Of a DNA stretch of 48,334 bases, positions 27,201 through 33,506 are shown in pieces. Position 1 is the first letter of the stretch; each line of letters starts with the position of its first letter. Origin of the DNA: Oscillospiraceae bacterium (GTDB lineage: Bacteria; Bacillota; Clostridia; Oscillospirales; Oscillospiraceae); NCBI GenBank assembly GCA_015068135.1, contig SVLB01000018.1:1-48334 (forward strand), in the 5' to 3' direction. Both the position numbers and the translations under genes were made by a program. Below the pieces are notes generated by a model. It made no database searches. It saw nothing but the letters and a program-made list of their open reading frames with translations, and was not told the DNA's origin.

Positions 27201-27334
27201 CCGCCACAGACACAGTGGGTGTGGGTCACAGTCTCGGAGGTGGATTCCTCGGTAGCCAGTGCCGTCTGGGGCAGCACAAGCAGAGCCAAAGAAAGGACCA
27301 GACAAAGTAATGCGCAAATGAATGTTCGTTTCAT
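24284..27334 (-). CDS. Secreted parallel beta-helix protein with HCVCGG header and shared C-terminal module
   Basis: 1016 residues from the ATG at 27334, chosen for its AAAGGAGG site at 27342-27349; the frame is open 32 codons further up without one. Signal peptide residues 1-27 (ending PQTALA). One header THTHCVCGG with a later HVCD, then LCLNGKTL / LNLCDCSG, then about 500 residues of GGNI / GGTI repeats (beta-helix). From about residue 734 comes the module shared with the proteins at 1-4959 and 43482-48334: YLTVAEAM, LDLNGYVLTG, LYGMD, FHRVFVGI, VSLRTG, GFGYKAQFCGD, FGFVLGL, ending in a helical WGIEALLNWEP tail. No LPXTG or other known anchor. Glycan binding or adhesion is an inference. 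Confidence 0.9.
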   Translation of the reverse strand: MKRTFICALLCLVLSLALLVLPQTALATEESTSETVTHTHCVCGGTATTANSHVCDATVAWEPFTGTVTDGGHYYLENDTTLTSTITIAENTTVSICLNGKTLDYAGRVFTFKKGGILNLCDCSGEVGTDGKLVFDGYVIAKSATTNGSVFCTTTSSKFHFFGGNLTSRYTTPAANGGVGGLNGGYLYIYDGTISGGRANAKGGNIILISGQLRMFGGTISGGYSGATGGNLHIQGGTATFSGGTVCDGTAATNGGNIYVTGYTAASGTTAASGTSFYINGTNVQILRGVATSGGNIFVASVLSFAIKSDTAVIADGVSARNGGNIYLNNLPSSYTIEGLTLRGGKAGFTVSQDGTVVEGDAYNGGNLYLNVGTLTLNNVTVDNGEATGNGGGLYIFGGKIKLNKAIMTDNVAGAYGGSIYNGNFTEDADGNPVATLEIVSNQTLIKGGQAQKGGNIFTGGYTTITYGTIAEGVASQDGGNIYGMFATKEGTACGPVIRDGKAGMTWDEETQSYVVITAGQGSGGNFYASAGTTLTGATLTGGEVASQGGNLYIKQDVTVQLSGCTVTDGNCVKEQSGNIFNYGNLILKDGTVVSGGTRGGEDIRNLYSSGGSSLTVCDTAVIDGGVSLHQSMSAVTLSGTPTIARFDEEGKLITGVRQLYTITDSNNAGVVIDATGLEEGALVAIDTHVKPYTFAELGTTGCAEAFVPSTITGVITAATDAEGNATLTMQTGVVRAVNGDQIGTPYLTVAEAMADENATHIRLLANVTENIVLTDDVILDLNGYVLTGSVTGEGKLYGMDSENDTYDATKCGRIEGTVSVAMSDVNDVLTAAQVGGARRYMPIADETGYTFHRVFVGITNVSLRTGNKGFGYKAQFCGDSEVLAKLDSFGFVLGLEGKEHTVSRTLKAETLDIDKVYSLRIRDFDILNYGERAVNADVFMKLKDGTVIEPATVSYSMKTMLQKVTGMLESFTQSQIEAIQTMLTQEEKEAMALWGIEALLNWEPSTGPEENETVG
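24287..25140 (-). other. Shared C-terminal module, copy 2 (complete)
   Basis: About residues 732-1016 of the beta-helix protein, and the only complete copy in the window. See the motif order in the gene entry. Use this copy as the query for a family search. Confidence 0.75.
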
Positions 27335-27376
27335 ATTGGTTTGCCTCCTTTGATCATACATTCCTTTTTCGGAATT

Positions 27377-27405
27377 CTCGAATATAGGAACTCCTATATT
27401 TCGAG
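27377..27405 (-). promoter_or_regulatory. Long palindrome at the transcript start of the beta-helix gene
   Basis: CTCGAATATAGGA (27377-27389) is mirrored by TCCTATATTTCGAG (27392-27405) with one bulged base. It lies immediately downstream of the -10, so it is either a repressor operator or a 5' stabilising hairpin. Confidence 0.7.
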
Positions 27406-27409
27406 GATA

Positions 27410-27438
27410 ATTATACAAAACGCCCAACAATTCCGCAA
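27410..27438 (-). promoter_or_regulatory. Promoter of the beta-helix gene
   Basis: On the minus strand: TTGCGG (27438-27433), 17-nt spacer, TATAAT (27415-27410). Leader of about 70 nt. Confidence 0.7.
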
Positions 27439-27519
27439 TACAATCAACGGGGTATGTGTACTTTGTTAAATTTTCTCTGTGGTTTGTTCACCAGGCAATT
27501 CGCAGTCCCCATCCGATAG

Positions 27520-27553
27520 AAAAGGAGCTGTCTCACTTTCGTGAAACAGCCCC
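27520..27553 (-). terminator. Terminator of the sugar isomerase operon
   Basis: GCTGTCTCAC (27527-27536) pairs with GTGAAACAGC (27541-27550), one mismatch, loop TTTC. CTTTT follows on the minus strand. It lies 9 nt past the isomerase stop. Confidence 0.75.
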
Positions 27554-27561
27554 TCAGAGTG

Positions 27562-28905
27562 TCAAAGAATATCGATTCCGGTGTACTTGGCAAAATACTT
27601 TGCAGACAGTGCCACATCTGCGTACACCAAAGCATAGTGGTTGGCACCTACCCGGTCCATGAACTGCTCCATGGGCTCATCGGGGGTGATATGGGTCATG
27701 GGATAGTAGGGACAGCCCATTTCCTGGATCATTCCGCTCATGGGGGAGGCTGTGCCGCCGGTGATGTGCAGCTTCAGCACACCGCCGGGGAACTTGAGCA
27801 GCCGGGCCATGGTCAGTCTTCCGTTTTGGAAGGCGGACTTGGTGGTCAGATATCCCTCGGGATTTCCGTTTTCCGGAGCCTCCGGGCCGCTGACCTCTGC
27901 TTTGTTGCCGGTAAGTCCGCAGGGGGCATAGCCGCAGGCGCCCACATCCATCCCGTCTTCATGGAAGGTACGCAGATCTACATACGCGGAGATCTCGCCG
28001 CCGGACAGATAATGCAGGATCATCTGGCTGAGCATTACCGGGATATCTGCCTCGCAGGAGCAGGGCAGATCGTCACCCAGGATCGCCAGGGGCAAACAAG
28101 CGGACAGACCGAAGGTCTGACTCAGCTCGGTGTGGCAACGAATATCCAAACCGGCCAGGTCGTACTCAGCAATGTATTCCTGCAAAGCAACGCACATGCG
28201 CACGATGCGTTCGAAATGCCGGCCGGTATTGCCCACCAGCTTCTCTTCTGCCCGCTTTGCCATGGCCTTGTAGGCCTCACCCTCGGTATCCACATTTTCC
28301 ATGCGCACCAAAAGCTCGGACACATCATAGGCATAAATTTCCGTACCCAAACGGCGGCGCAATACCGACAGATCAAAATCCGCGGCAGTGATGCCGTTGA
28401 AGTTATGACCGAAGAAGCCCAGCTTGGTATTGCGCAGAAGGCTCACTGCCCGGGCGGCATTGCCCAGGGCGACCAGCTTCTGACGGGACTTGCCCTCCAG
28501 GGGAAGCCCCATAAACAGCTCGCACGGAACGCCCATCTCCTGCAGGCACCCGTGAAGGGCGGCAGAAGCGGGAGCAGCGGACATTTCCGTTCTGCGGCCC
28601 TTATAAGAGAATTCATCCAAGCACCAGATCACCACAGGCATTCCAAAGAATTGCCGGGCAGCCACGCAGGCAAGGCGGGGCTCGGACCAGGTGGTGGTGT
28701 AGATCACCACAAAATCATAACAGAAGGGATTGTATGCCCTGGAAGCAGTTTCAGCATCGGCTACACTGCAGATCATCTCTGCCAGCTCCGGCTCCATGCC
28801 CATATCCCGCAGGTTTTCCACAGCCAGCTGTGCCTGCTTCCGGGCCTCCTCCCGGTCATAGCCCTCGCAGAAGAAGGGCAGGACCAAAGGCTTTACCTTA
28901 CGCAT
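27562..28905 (-). CDS. L-fucose/L-arabinose isomerase-fold protein
   Basis: 447 residues, no signal peptide. The sequence follows the fucose isomerase-like superfamily: an N-terminal Rossmann half (MRKVKPLVLPFFCEG, DFVVIYTTTWSEPRLA, MPVVIWCLDEFSYKGRR), a middle domain with LGFFGHNFNGI, and a C-terminal beta domain (LLKFPGGVLKLHITGG). RCHTELSQTFG probably holds a metal-binding glutamate. Substrate not identified; it may be a keto-aldose isomerase for a deoxysugar or uncommon sugar. It overlaps the upstream TIM-barrel gene by 8 nt, so they are translated together. Last gene of the LacI-controlled set. Confidence 0.8.
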   Translation of the reverse strand: MRKVKPLVLPFFCEGYDREEARKQAQLAVENLRDMGMEPELAEMICSVADAETASRAYNPFCYDFVVIYTTTWSEPRLACVAARQFFGMPVVIWCLDEFSYKGRRTEMSAAPASAALHGCLQEMGVPCELFMGLPLEGKSRQKLVALGNAARAVSLLRNTKLGFFGHNFNGITAADFDLSVLRRRLGTEIYAYDVSELLVRMENVDTEGEAYKAMAKRAEEKLVGNTGRHFERIVRMCVALQEYIAEYDLAGLDIRCHTELSQTFGLSACLPLAILGDDLPCSCEADIPVMLSQMILHYLSGGEISAYVDLRTFHEDGMDVGACGYAPCGLTGNKAEVSGPEAPENGNPEGYLTTKSAFQNGRLTMARLLKFPGGVLKLHITGGTASPMSGMIQEMGCPYYPMTHITPDEPMEQFMDRVGANHYALVYADVALSAKYFAKYTGIDIL

Positions 28906-29719
28906 TTTCGTAAACCTTCTTCAGGAACTCAGCGACCTGAGGCAGAACCACATCGTAGGGGCCGGGAACACCGCACTCCAGGTTCATATAGCCGTTGAAG
29001 CCGATCTCCTTCAAAGCGGCAAAGCCGGACTTCCAGTCGGTATGGCCGTAGCCGGGAGCCAGGCGGTTGCTGTCGCCCAGGTGGACGTGACGGATCCACT
29101 TGCCGGCATCCCGAATGGCCTGAGCCACGTCAACCTCCTCGATCTGCAGATGGAAGAAGTCAGCGATCAGACCCATGTTCTTGGTCACTTCAGGATCGGC
29201 GCGCTCCAGCATCTCCACGCAGTCACACAGACGGGTCATGTACTTGGTCTCGTAACGGTTGCAGGACTCGATGAGCATGGCGGCACCGGGCTTGACGCAT
29301 GCGCCCAGCTCGTTGACGATGGAAACGTACAGCTCCTTCTCCTCCTCGGGCATCTGCTGATAGGGCTCAAACAGAGGCAGAGGATCCTGGGTGCGGTACT
29401 CGTACTCCATCTCGGTGATGGCGCCGATCTTGTTGGCGATCTCGATGGACTGCTTGTAGGCGACCAGTGCCTGCTTGCGGATCTCGGGATCCTTGTTCAT
29501 CAGGTGGCCGTAATAGCCGGCAGTGAGGACGAATTCGCAGGGCTTAACGCCGGTCTTCTCCTCCATCTGGAGCATCTCGTCCAGCAGCTCATCCTTCCAG
29601 TCGGGAGCATCCACAAAAATTGCCATACCGGTGTAACCCAGCTTGCGAACGGTATGAGCCTTCTCGGTCAGGGTCTTGCCGGGGACCATATTGGCAGTGC
29701 AGGAAAGCTTGATATCCAT
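28898..29719 (-). CDS. Sugar phosphate isomerase/epimerase (AP endonuclease 2 fold)
   Basis: 273 residues from the ATG at 29719 (AAAGGA upstream). TIM barrel of the xylose isomerase-like family: LSCTANMVPG, LGYTGMAIFVD, CEFVLTAGYYGH, then metal-site marks AMLIESCNRYET (glutamate), GLIADFFHLQIEE (aspartate, histidine), WIRHVHLGDSNR (histidines) and GYMNLECGVPG (glutamate). The set of ligands is complete, so it should be an active isomerase or epimerase. Substrate not identified; grouped with the isomerase downstream and another barrel upstream. Confidence 0.85.
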   Translation of the reverse strand: MDIKLSCTANMVPGKTLTEKAHTVRKLGYTGMAIFVDAPDWKDELLDEMLQMEEKTGVKPCEFVLTAGYYGHLMNKDPEIRKQALVAYKQSIEIANKIGAITEMEYEYRTQDPLPLFEPYQQMPEEEKELYVSIVNELGACVKPGAAMLIESCNRYETKYMTRLCDCVEMLERADPEVTKNMGLIADFFHLQIEEVDVAQAIRDAGKWIRHVHLGDSNRLAPGYGHTDWKSGFAALKEIGFNGYMNLECGVPGPYDVVLPQVAEFLKKVYENA

Positions 29720-29748
29720 AGTAAAAATCCTTTCGTAATCAATATAAA

Positions 29749-29777
29749 GCGGCGTGGCAGCCAAGCTGCCACGCCGC
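29749..29777 (-). terminator. Strong intercistronic hairpin between the two TIM-barrel genes
   Basis: Perfect 12-bp GC-rich stem (29749-29760 with 29766-29777), 5-nt loop, followed on the minus strand by TTTATATT. It could end part of the transcripts or act as a processing/stabilising stem for the first gene. Confidence 0.6.
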
Positions 29778-29811
29778 CAGAAGCCTTGGCTGAATTCTTA
29801 TGTATTGGGAA

Positions 29812-30798
29812 TCAATACTTCTTCTGGAACATAGCCTCGCGGATCATCTTTGCGAAGCCTACGCCGTCCTGGGTAGCCATGATCTCGTCGACCTTGGCAT
29901 CATCCAGGGAGTCAGCGATGGCGCCCAGGGTGTCGATCCACTCGATGCCCTCTTCCAGAGCGTCACGGCCATCCTCACGGTAGGGATACTGATCGAAGGA
30001 GAACCAGGAGTCGTAGCCCAGTCTCTTGACCCAGTACAGGTACTCACAGGTCTCAATGGGGTGAATAACACCGGCGATGCAGTCGTCATCCCAGTAGCCG
30101 TAGTTGTCGTTGACATGGCAGTGGAACAGCTTGTCACCGTACATCTTCAGGATGGCGGCAGCCTCAGCGGGATTCTCAATGCCCATCAGGGAGTGACCGA
30201 AGTCCAGGGTAACACCCAGGTTATCACGGCCGATCTCGTTGACCATCAGCAAGGTGGTGGAAGCGTCGGTCATGAAAGAACGCATCTTAGGCTCACGGGG
30301 CTTGTACTCGATGGACAGCTTCACGTCGGAGCGGTGATCACAGCACTCCTTGATGCCTTCCTGGATCCAGGTGCGGCGCTCGATGTAATCGGTGGTGAAG
30401 GAGTAGTCATAGCCGTCCTGACCGTTCCAGATGGTGACGATCTCGCCGCCCAGGTCTGCACAGATATCCATCATGATCTTGGTGTCACGGATGGCCTGCT
30501 TACGCAGCTCGGGATCGGAGGAGGAGAAGGCACCGTGGCCCCACTTGCGCTGTGCGAAGTAGTCGGGAATGATGGAAACCAGCTGCAGGCCGGAATCCTG
30601 GATCATGCGGCCAACAGCCTCAGCGGACTGCTCGGTGATGTGCCAGGTGCCGCACAGCTCACAACCGGTGATCTTGGGAATGCTGATAGCGCGCTTGAGC
30701 AGCTGCTCAACAGTGTAGTCGTCGTTGTAGCCGCAGGCCATGTAGCGGTCGGTGAACTGGCCCAGGTTACTAAGCTCAACAGAATACTTTCTTTTCAT
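29812..30798 (-). CDS. Sugar isomerase/epimerase, TIM barrel of L-rhamnose isomerase/tagatose epimerase type
   Basis: 328 residues; AGGAGG lies 11 nt before the ATG. Metal-site order: LSIEYKPREPK (glutamate), VTLDFGHSL (aspartate, histidine), LFHCHVNDNY (histidine, aspartate), WFSFDQYPYRED (aspartate). This order fits the class II sugar isomerases such as Pseudomonas L-rhamnose isomerase and tagatose 3-epimerase. Exact sugar unknown. First gene behind a perfect promoter with a LacI-type palindrome, followed by a hairpin that may lower expression of the two downstream genes. Confidence 0.85.
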   Translation of the reverse strand: MKRKYSVELSNLGQFTDRYMACGYNDDYTVEQLLKRAISIPKITGCELCGTWHITEQSAEAVGRMIQDSGLQLVSIIPDYFAQRKWGHGAFSSSDPELRKQAIRDTKIMMDICADLGGEIVTIWNGQDGYDYSFTTDYIERRTWIQEGIKECCDHRSDVKLSIEYKPREPKMRSFMTDASTTLLMVNEIGRDNLGVTLDFGHSLMGIENPAEAAAILKMYGDKLFHCHVNDNYGYWDDDCIAGVIHPIETCEYLYWVKRLGYDSWFSFDQYPYREDGRDALEEGIEWIDTLGAIADSLDDAKVDEIMATQDGVGFAKMIREAMFQKKY

Positions 30799-30828
30799 GG
30801 TTTAGCCTCCTAATTTTTTATCAACGCA

Positions 30829-30840
30829 TACAACGTTGTA
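30829..30840. promoter_or_regulatory. LacI-family operator candidate
   Basis: Perfect palindrome TACAACGTTGTA with the CG centre usual for LacI-family sites. It lies from about +8 to +19 of the transcript starting from the promoter at 30854-30882, a classic roadblock position. The LacI-type gene 31022-32056 is divergent next to it. Confidence 0.75.
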
Positions 30841-30853
30841 AAGTAGCACAATA

Positions 30854-30882
30854 ATTATACCTTATTTTCCAGCCATTGTCAA
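30854..30882 (-). promoter_or_regulatory. Consensus promoter of the sugar isomerase operon
   Basis: On the minus strand: TTGACA (30882-30877), 17-nt spacer, TATAAT (30859-30854). All twelve positions match. Confidence 0.93.
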
Positions 30883-30956
30883 TTTGTATTTGCGCACATA
30901 TTTTACAGTCTTCCTTTGTTTCTTTTACCGAAATTTCTCCCCCATATTTTTATGAT

Positions 30957-30985
30957 TTGACAATACGAATGAAATCTTTTATTAT
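30957..30985 (+). promoter_or_regulatory. Promoter of the LacI-family regulator and CapA-like gene
   Basis: TTGACA (30957-30962), 17-nt spacer, TATTAT (30980-30985). No copy of the operator palindrome is seen here, so autoregulation is not evident. Confidence 0.8.
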
Positions 30986-31021
30986 ATATGGGAAGAATTT
31001 TTGGTTAGGAGGTGGCTGTTT

Positions 31022-32056
31022 ATGACCAAGCCTAACGGTCCTGTTACCATCAAATCCATTGCCGAGGCCCTGGGGATCTCCTTTTCCACCGTTTCCAAGG
31101 CCCTCAACGGGGATCCGGCCATCAGCGAGACGACACGGCTGACTGTGGAGAAAAAAGCCAAAGAAATGAATTATACCCGGAACTATTTTGCCCAAAGCCT
31201 GCGGCAAAAGGGCTCCCGGACTGTCGCCATCATCGTCAACGATATCGACATCCCCGCCTACGGCGAGATGATCGCCATTATCTCCGGCAAGCTGGCAGCC
31301 CACGGCTACACCACCATGGTCTCCGACTCCCGGTACAGTGAGGAGTTTGAACGTTCCAGTATTCAAACGGTGATCTCCCGTATGCCCGAGGCTATCATCG
31401 TAGCCCCGGCAGATCCGGCAGGTCCAAACCTGAAGCTTTTGGAGCCCATGTTCCAAAACACCCTGGTTTTGGGTGAGATCGCCAATACCGCGCAGGTATC
31501 CAGCCTGAGTGTCGATCACCGTCTGGCCGGGCGGCTCACTGCCCAGCATCTTCTGAAAAACGGCGTCCGGCACAATCTGATCATGGGCGGTCCTGAGGGC
31601 TATCAGTCCAGTGACCTGTATTTGGCAGGTATGCGGGATGGCTACCGGGAATTTGACATCCCCTTCCCCGAGGACCGGGTATTGCGCTTCCGTCCCGATC
31701 AGCAGACAGCTTACCGCCGGTTCTGCCAGCTTTGGCAGGAGGAACCGGGCTTCTGTGACGGCGTTGCCTGCTTCTGTGACTCCATGGCCTTTGGCATCTA
31801 CCGGGCCTGCCGGGAGCTGGAGCTGCGGATCCCGGAGGATATCAGCGTGATCGGCTATGACGACGGCCCTGCCAACGATTTTACCGCACCCCCTCTGACC
31901 ACCATCCACATGCCCAAGGATCTTGTGGCTGCCCAGTGCGCTCAGTTTGTGATCAACCGCCTGGTCAGCGGAGATACCCAGCTGCACCACTGTAATTTGG
32001 AGCCCTATCTTGTGGACCGGGGTTCTGTGTTTGAATCAGCAAGCAAGGGAGAATGA
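31022..32056 (+). CDS. LacI-family transcriptional repressor
   Basis: 344 residues from the ATG at 31022 (TTAGGAGGTG upstream; the earlier ATG at 31001 has none). The N-terminal helix-turn-helix reads VTIKSIAEALGISFSTVSKALNG with the hinge AKEMNYTRNYFAQSLRQ. The rest is a sugar-binding periplasmic-like core (VAIIVNDIDIPAYGEM, GVACFCDSMAFGIYRACRELELRIPEDISVIGYDD, PPLTTIHMP). Divergent from the isomerase operon, which has a matching operator. It is likely released by that pathway's sugar. Confidence 0.95.
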   Translation: MTKPNGPVTIKSIAEALGISFSTVSKALNGDPAISETTRLTVEKKAKEMNYTRNYFAQSLRQKGSRTVAIIVNDIDIPAYGEMIAIISGKLAAHGYTTMVSDSRYSEEFERSSIQTVISRMPEAIIVAPADPAGPNLKLLEPMFQNTLVLGEIANTAQVSSLSVDHRLAGRLTAQHLLKNGVRHNLIMGGPEGYQSSDLYLAGMRDGYREFDIPFPEDRVLRFRPDQQTAYRRFCQLWQEEPGFCDGVACFCDSMAFGIYRACRELELRIPEDISVIGYDDGPANDFTAPPLTTIHMPKDLVAAQCAQFVINRLVSGDTQLHHCNLEPYLVDRGSVFESASKGE

Positions 32057-32060
32057 GAAT

Positions 32061-33275
32061 ATGAAAAAGATTACCATTATTGGCGATATTATGATCGAGC
32101 CGCCTGTGCTGAAGGCCGCCAAACGCAAAGGCGGCACCTACGATTTTTCCGGGGTATTCCAATATGTACAGCCCCTTTTGGATGAGGCTGATTTTGTGGT
32201 AGGCAATCTGGAGACCCCTTTGGCTGGCAAGGAAGCGACCTATACCCAGCATCACTACGCCTTCAACGCACCGGACGAGTATGCCGACGCGGTCAAGAAT
32301 GCCGGGTTTGACCTGATCTCCACCGCCAACAATCACACCTTCGACCGTGGCTACGAGGGTATGATCCGTACCATCAAGGTTTTGGATGAAAAGGGCATCA
32401 ACCATGCAGGTTCCTACCTGCCCGGCACTGAGCGCCCCGAGGCCTTCTACGCAGACATTGGTGATATCAAGGTGGCCTTTGTGGTCTACACCTACGGCAC
32501 CAACTACGGCGGCTCCGGCGGCAAATGCCTTGCCGAAGGCGAATACGAGGGTACTTTGAACCTTCTGCGCCATCAAAGTGTTTCCAGCTATCTGCCCGGC
32601 GTTCTCCACGAGAAGGACTGGGTGGACAAGGTGTTCAAAAAGAAGAATTTGGAAGCCCGGGGACGGATCAAGAAGAAGCTTGGCATGTGCTACACCTATG
32701 CCCGTTCCGATGATCGGGTTGATCCCGAGGCATTGGAGCCCTATATGCAAAAAATGCAGGCAGATATCCGCAAGGCCAAGGAAAAGGCCGATCTTGTGAT
32801 CTTCTACCCCCATGCAGGCGGACAGTTTAACCTGAAGCCCGGCTATTTCACCCAATATGTGGTCAAAAAAGCCCTGGAAGCCGGTGCCGATGCCATTGCC
32901 GCTTCCCACTCCCACTGTCCGCAGATCATCCGGCAGCTGGACGGCATCCCCGTTGCCTATTCTCTGGGTAATTTCAACATGGATCCCCTGTCCAGCCTGG
33001 TTCTGCACGAGCATCTTTCCGAGTACGGTTTGGCTCTGCATCTGTACATTGAGAACAAGAAGGTCCAAAAGGTCACCTTCTCCATGCTGAAAAACTATGG
33101 CAAAAAGCGCACCCAGGTGGCCGGCTACCCTGTGGATCAGCTCCACGCCGCATTGCCTGACGGCAAGGAAAAGACCCAACTGGAAAAGGATGTGCGCAAG
33201 CTCTACAGCACCGTCACTGGCCGGGTCATGAAGGCTGATGAGCCTCTGATCCGCAGAGAATACGGGCTGTTCTAA
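32061..33275 (+). CDS. CapA-like metallophosphatase-fold protein
   Basis: 404 residues from the ATG at 32061, 4 nt after the LacI stop. It has the CapA/PGA_cap fold: ITIIGDIMIEPPV (metal aspartate), VVGNLETPL, NAGFDLISTANNHTFDRGYEG, and the late DLVIFYPHAGGQF, AIAASHSHCPQ and PVAYSLGNF. Classic CapA is membrane bound and aids polyglutamate capsule synthesis; this one has no signal or membrane helix and stands without capB/capC. A cytoplasmic phosphoesterase tied to the sugar pathway is equally possible. A strong terminator follows at 33452-33488. Confidence 0.85.
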   Translation: MKKITIIGDIMIEPPVLKAAKRKGGTYDFSGVFQYVQPLLDEADFVVGNLETPLAGKEATYTQHHYAFNAPDEYADAVKNAGFDLISTANNHTFDRGYEGMIRTIKVLDEKGINHAGSYLPGTERPEAFYADIGDIKVAFVVYTYGTNYGGSGGKCLAEGEYEGTLNLLRHQSVSSYLPGVLHEKDWVDKVFKKKNLEARGRIKKKLGMCYTYARSDDRVDPEALEPYMQKMQADIRKAKEKADLVIFYPHAGGQFNLKPGYFTQYVVKKALEAGADAIAASHSHCPQIIRQLDGIPVAYSLGNFNMDPLSSLVLHEHLSEYGLALHLYIENKKVQKVTFSMLKNYGKKRTQVAGYPVDQLHAALPDGKEKTQLEKDVRKLYSTVTGRVMKADEPLIRREYGLF

Positions 33276-33284
33276 GTGCAAAGT

Positions 33285-33420
33285 AGTGCGCACCGGTGCG
33301 GATGAGGGGGCTGAAGGCTTCGGAGCCGTTCTATCAAGGCGATAGCTCCCGGAACACCCCACATCCGTCAGCCCTGCGGGCTGCCCTTTGCGGTGAGGTC
33401 TCGACCCCACCCCACGCACT
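33285..33420. ncRNA. Intergenic multi-stem element, candidate structured RNA or decayed repeat
   Basis: Outer stem AGTGCG (33285-33290) / CGCACT (33415-33420); second stem CGGATG (33299-33304) / CATCCG (33362-33367) enclosing GGCT-TCGG-AGCC and CTATC-AAGGC-GATAG; then CAGCCC-TGC-GGGCTG (33369-33383) and GGTGAGGTC-TC-GACCCCACC (33392-33411). No open frame. It could be a mobile repeat rather than an RNA gene. Confidence 0.4.
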
Positions 33421-33451
33421 GTGATATCTTATATTCTTGTATCCCACATCT

Positions 33452-33490
33452 AAAACCGGTATCAACGAAGCTCGTTGATACCGGTTTTTT
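33452..33490. terminator. Bidirectional terminator between CapA-like and giant repeat genes
   Basis: Perfect 17-bp stem (33452-33468 with 33472-33488), loop AGC. T run TTTTTT on the plus side and TTTT on the minus side. Confidence 0.92.
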
Positions 33491-33506
33491 GTTATGGGTT
33501 TTTCAA

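Noticed and set aside
27377..27438. Invertible (phase-variable) promoter
   Set aside because: The two palindrome arms are only 2 nt apart and do not flank the promoter, so inversion would not switch it.
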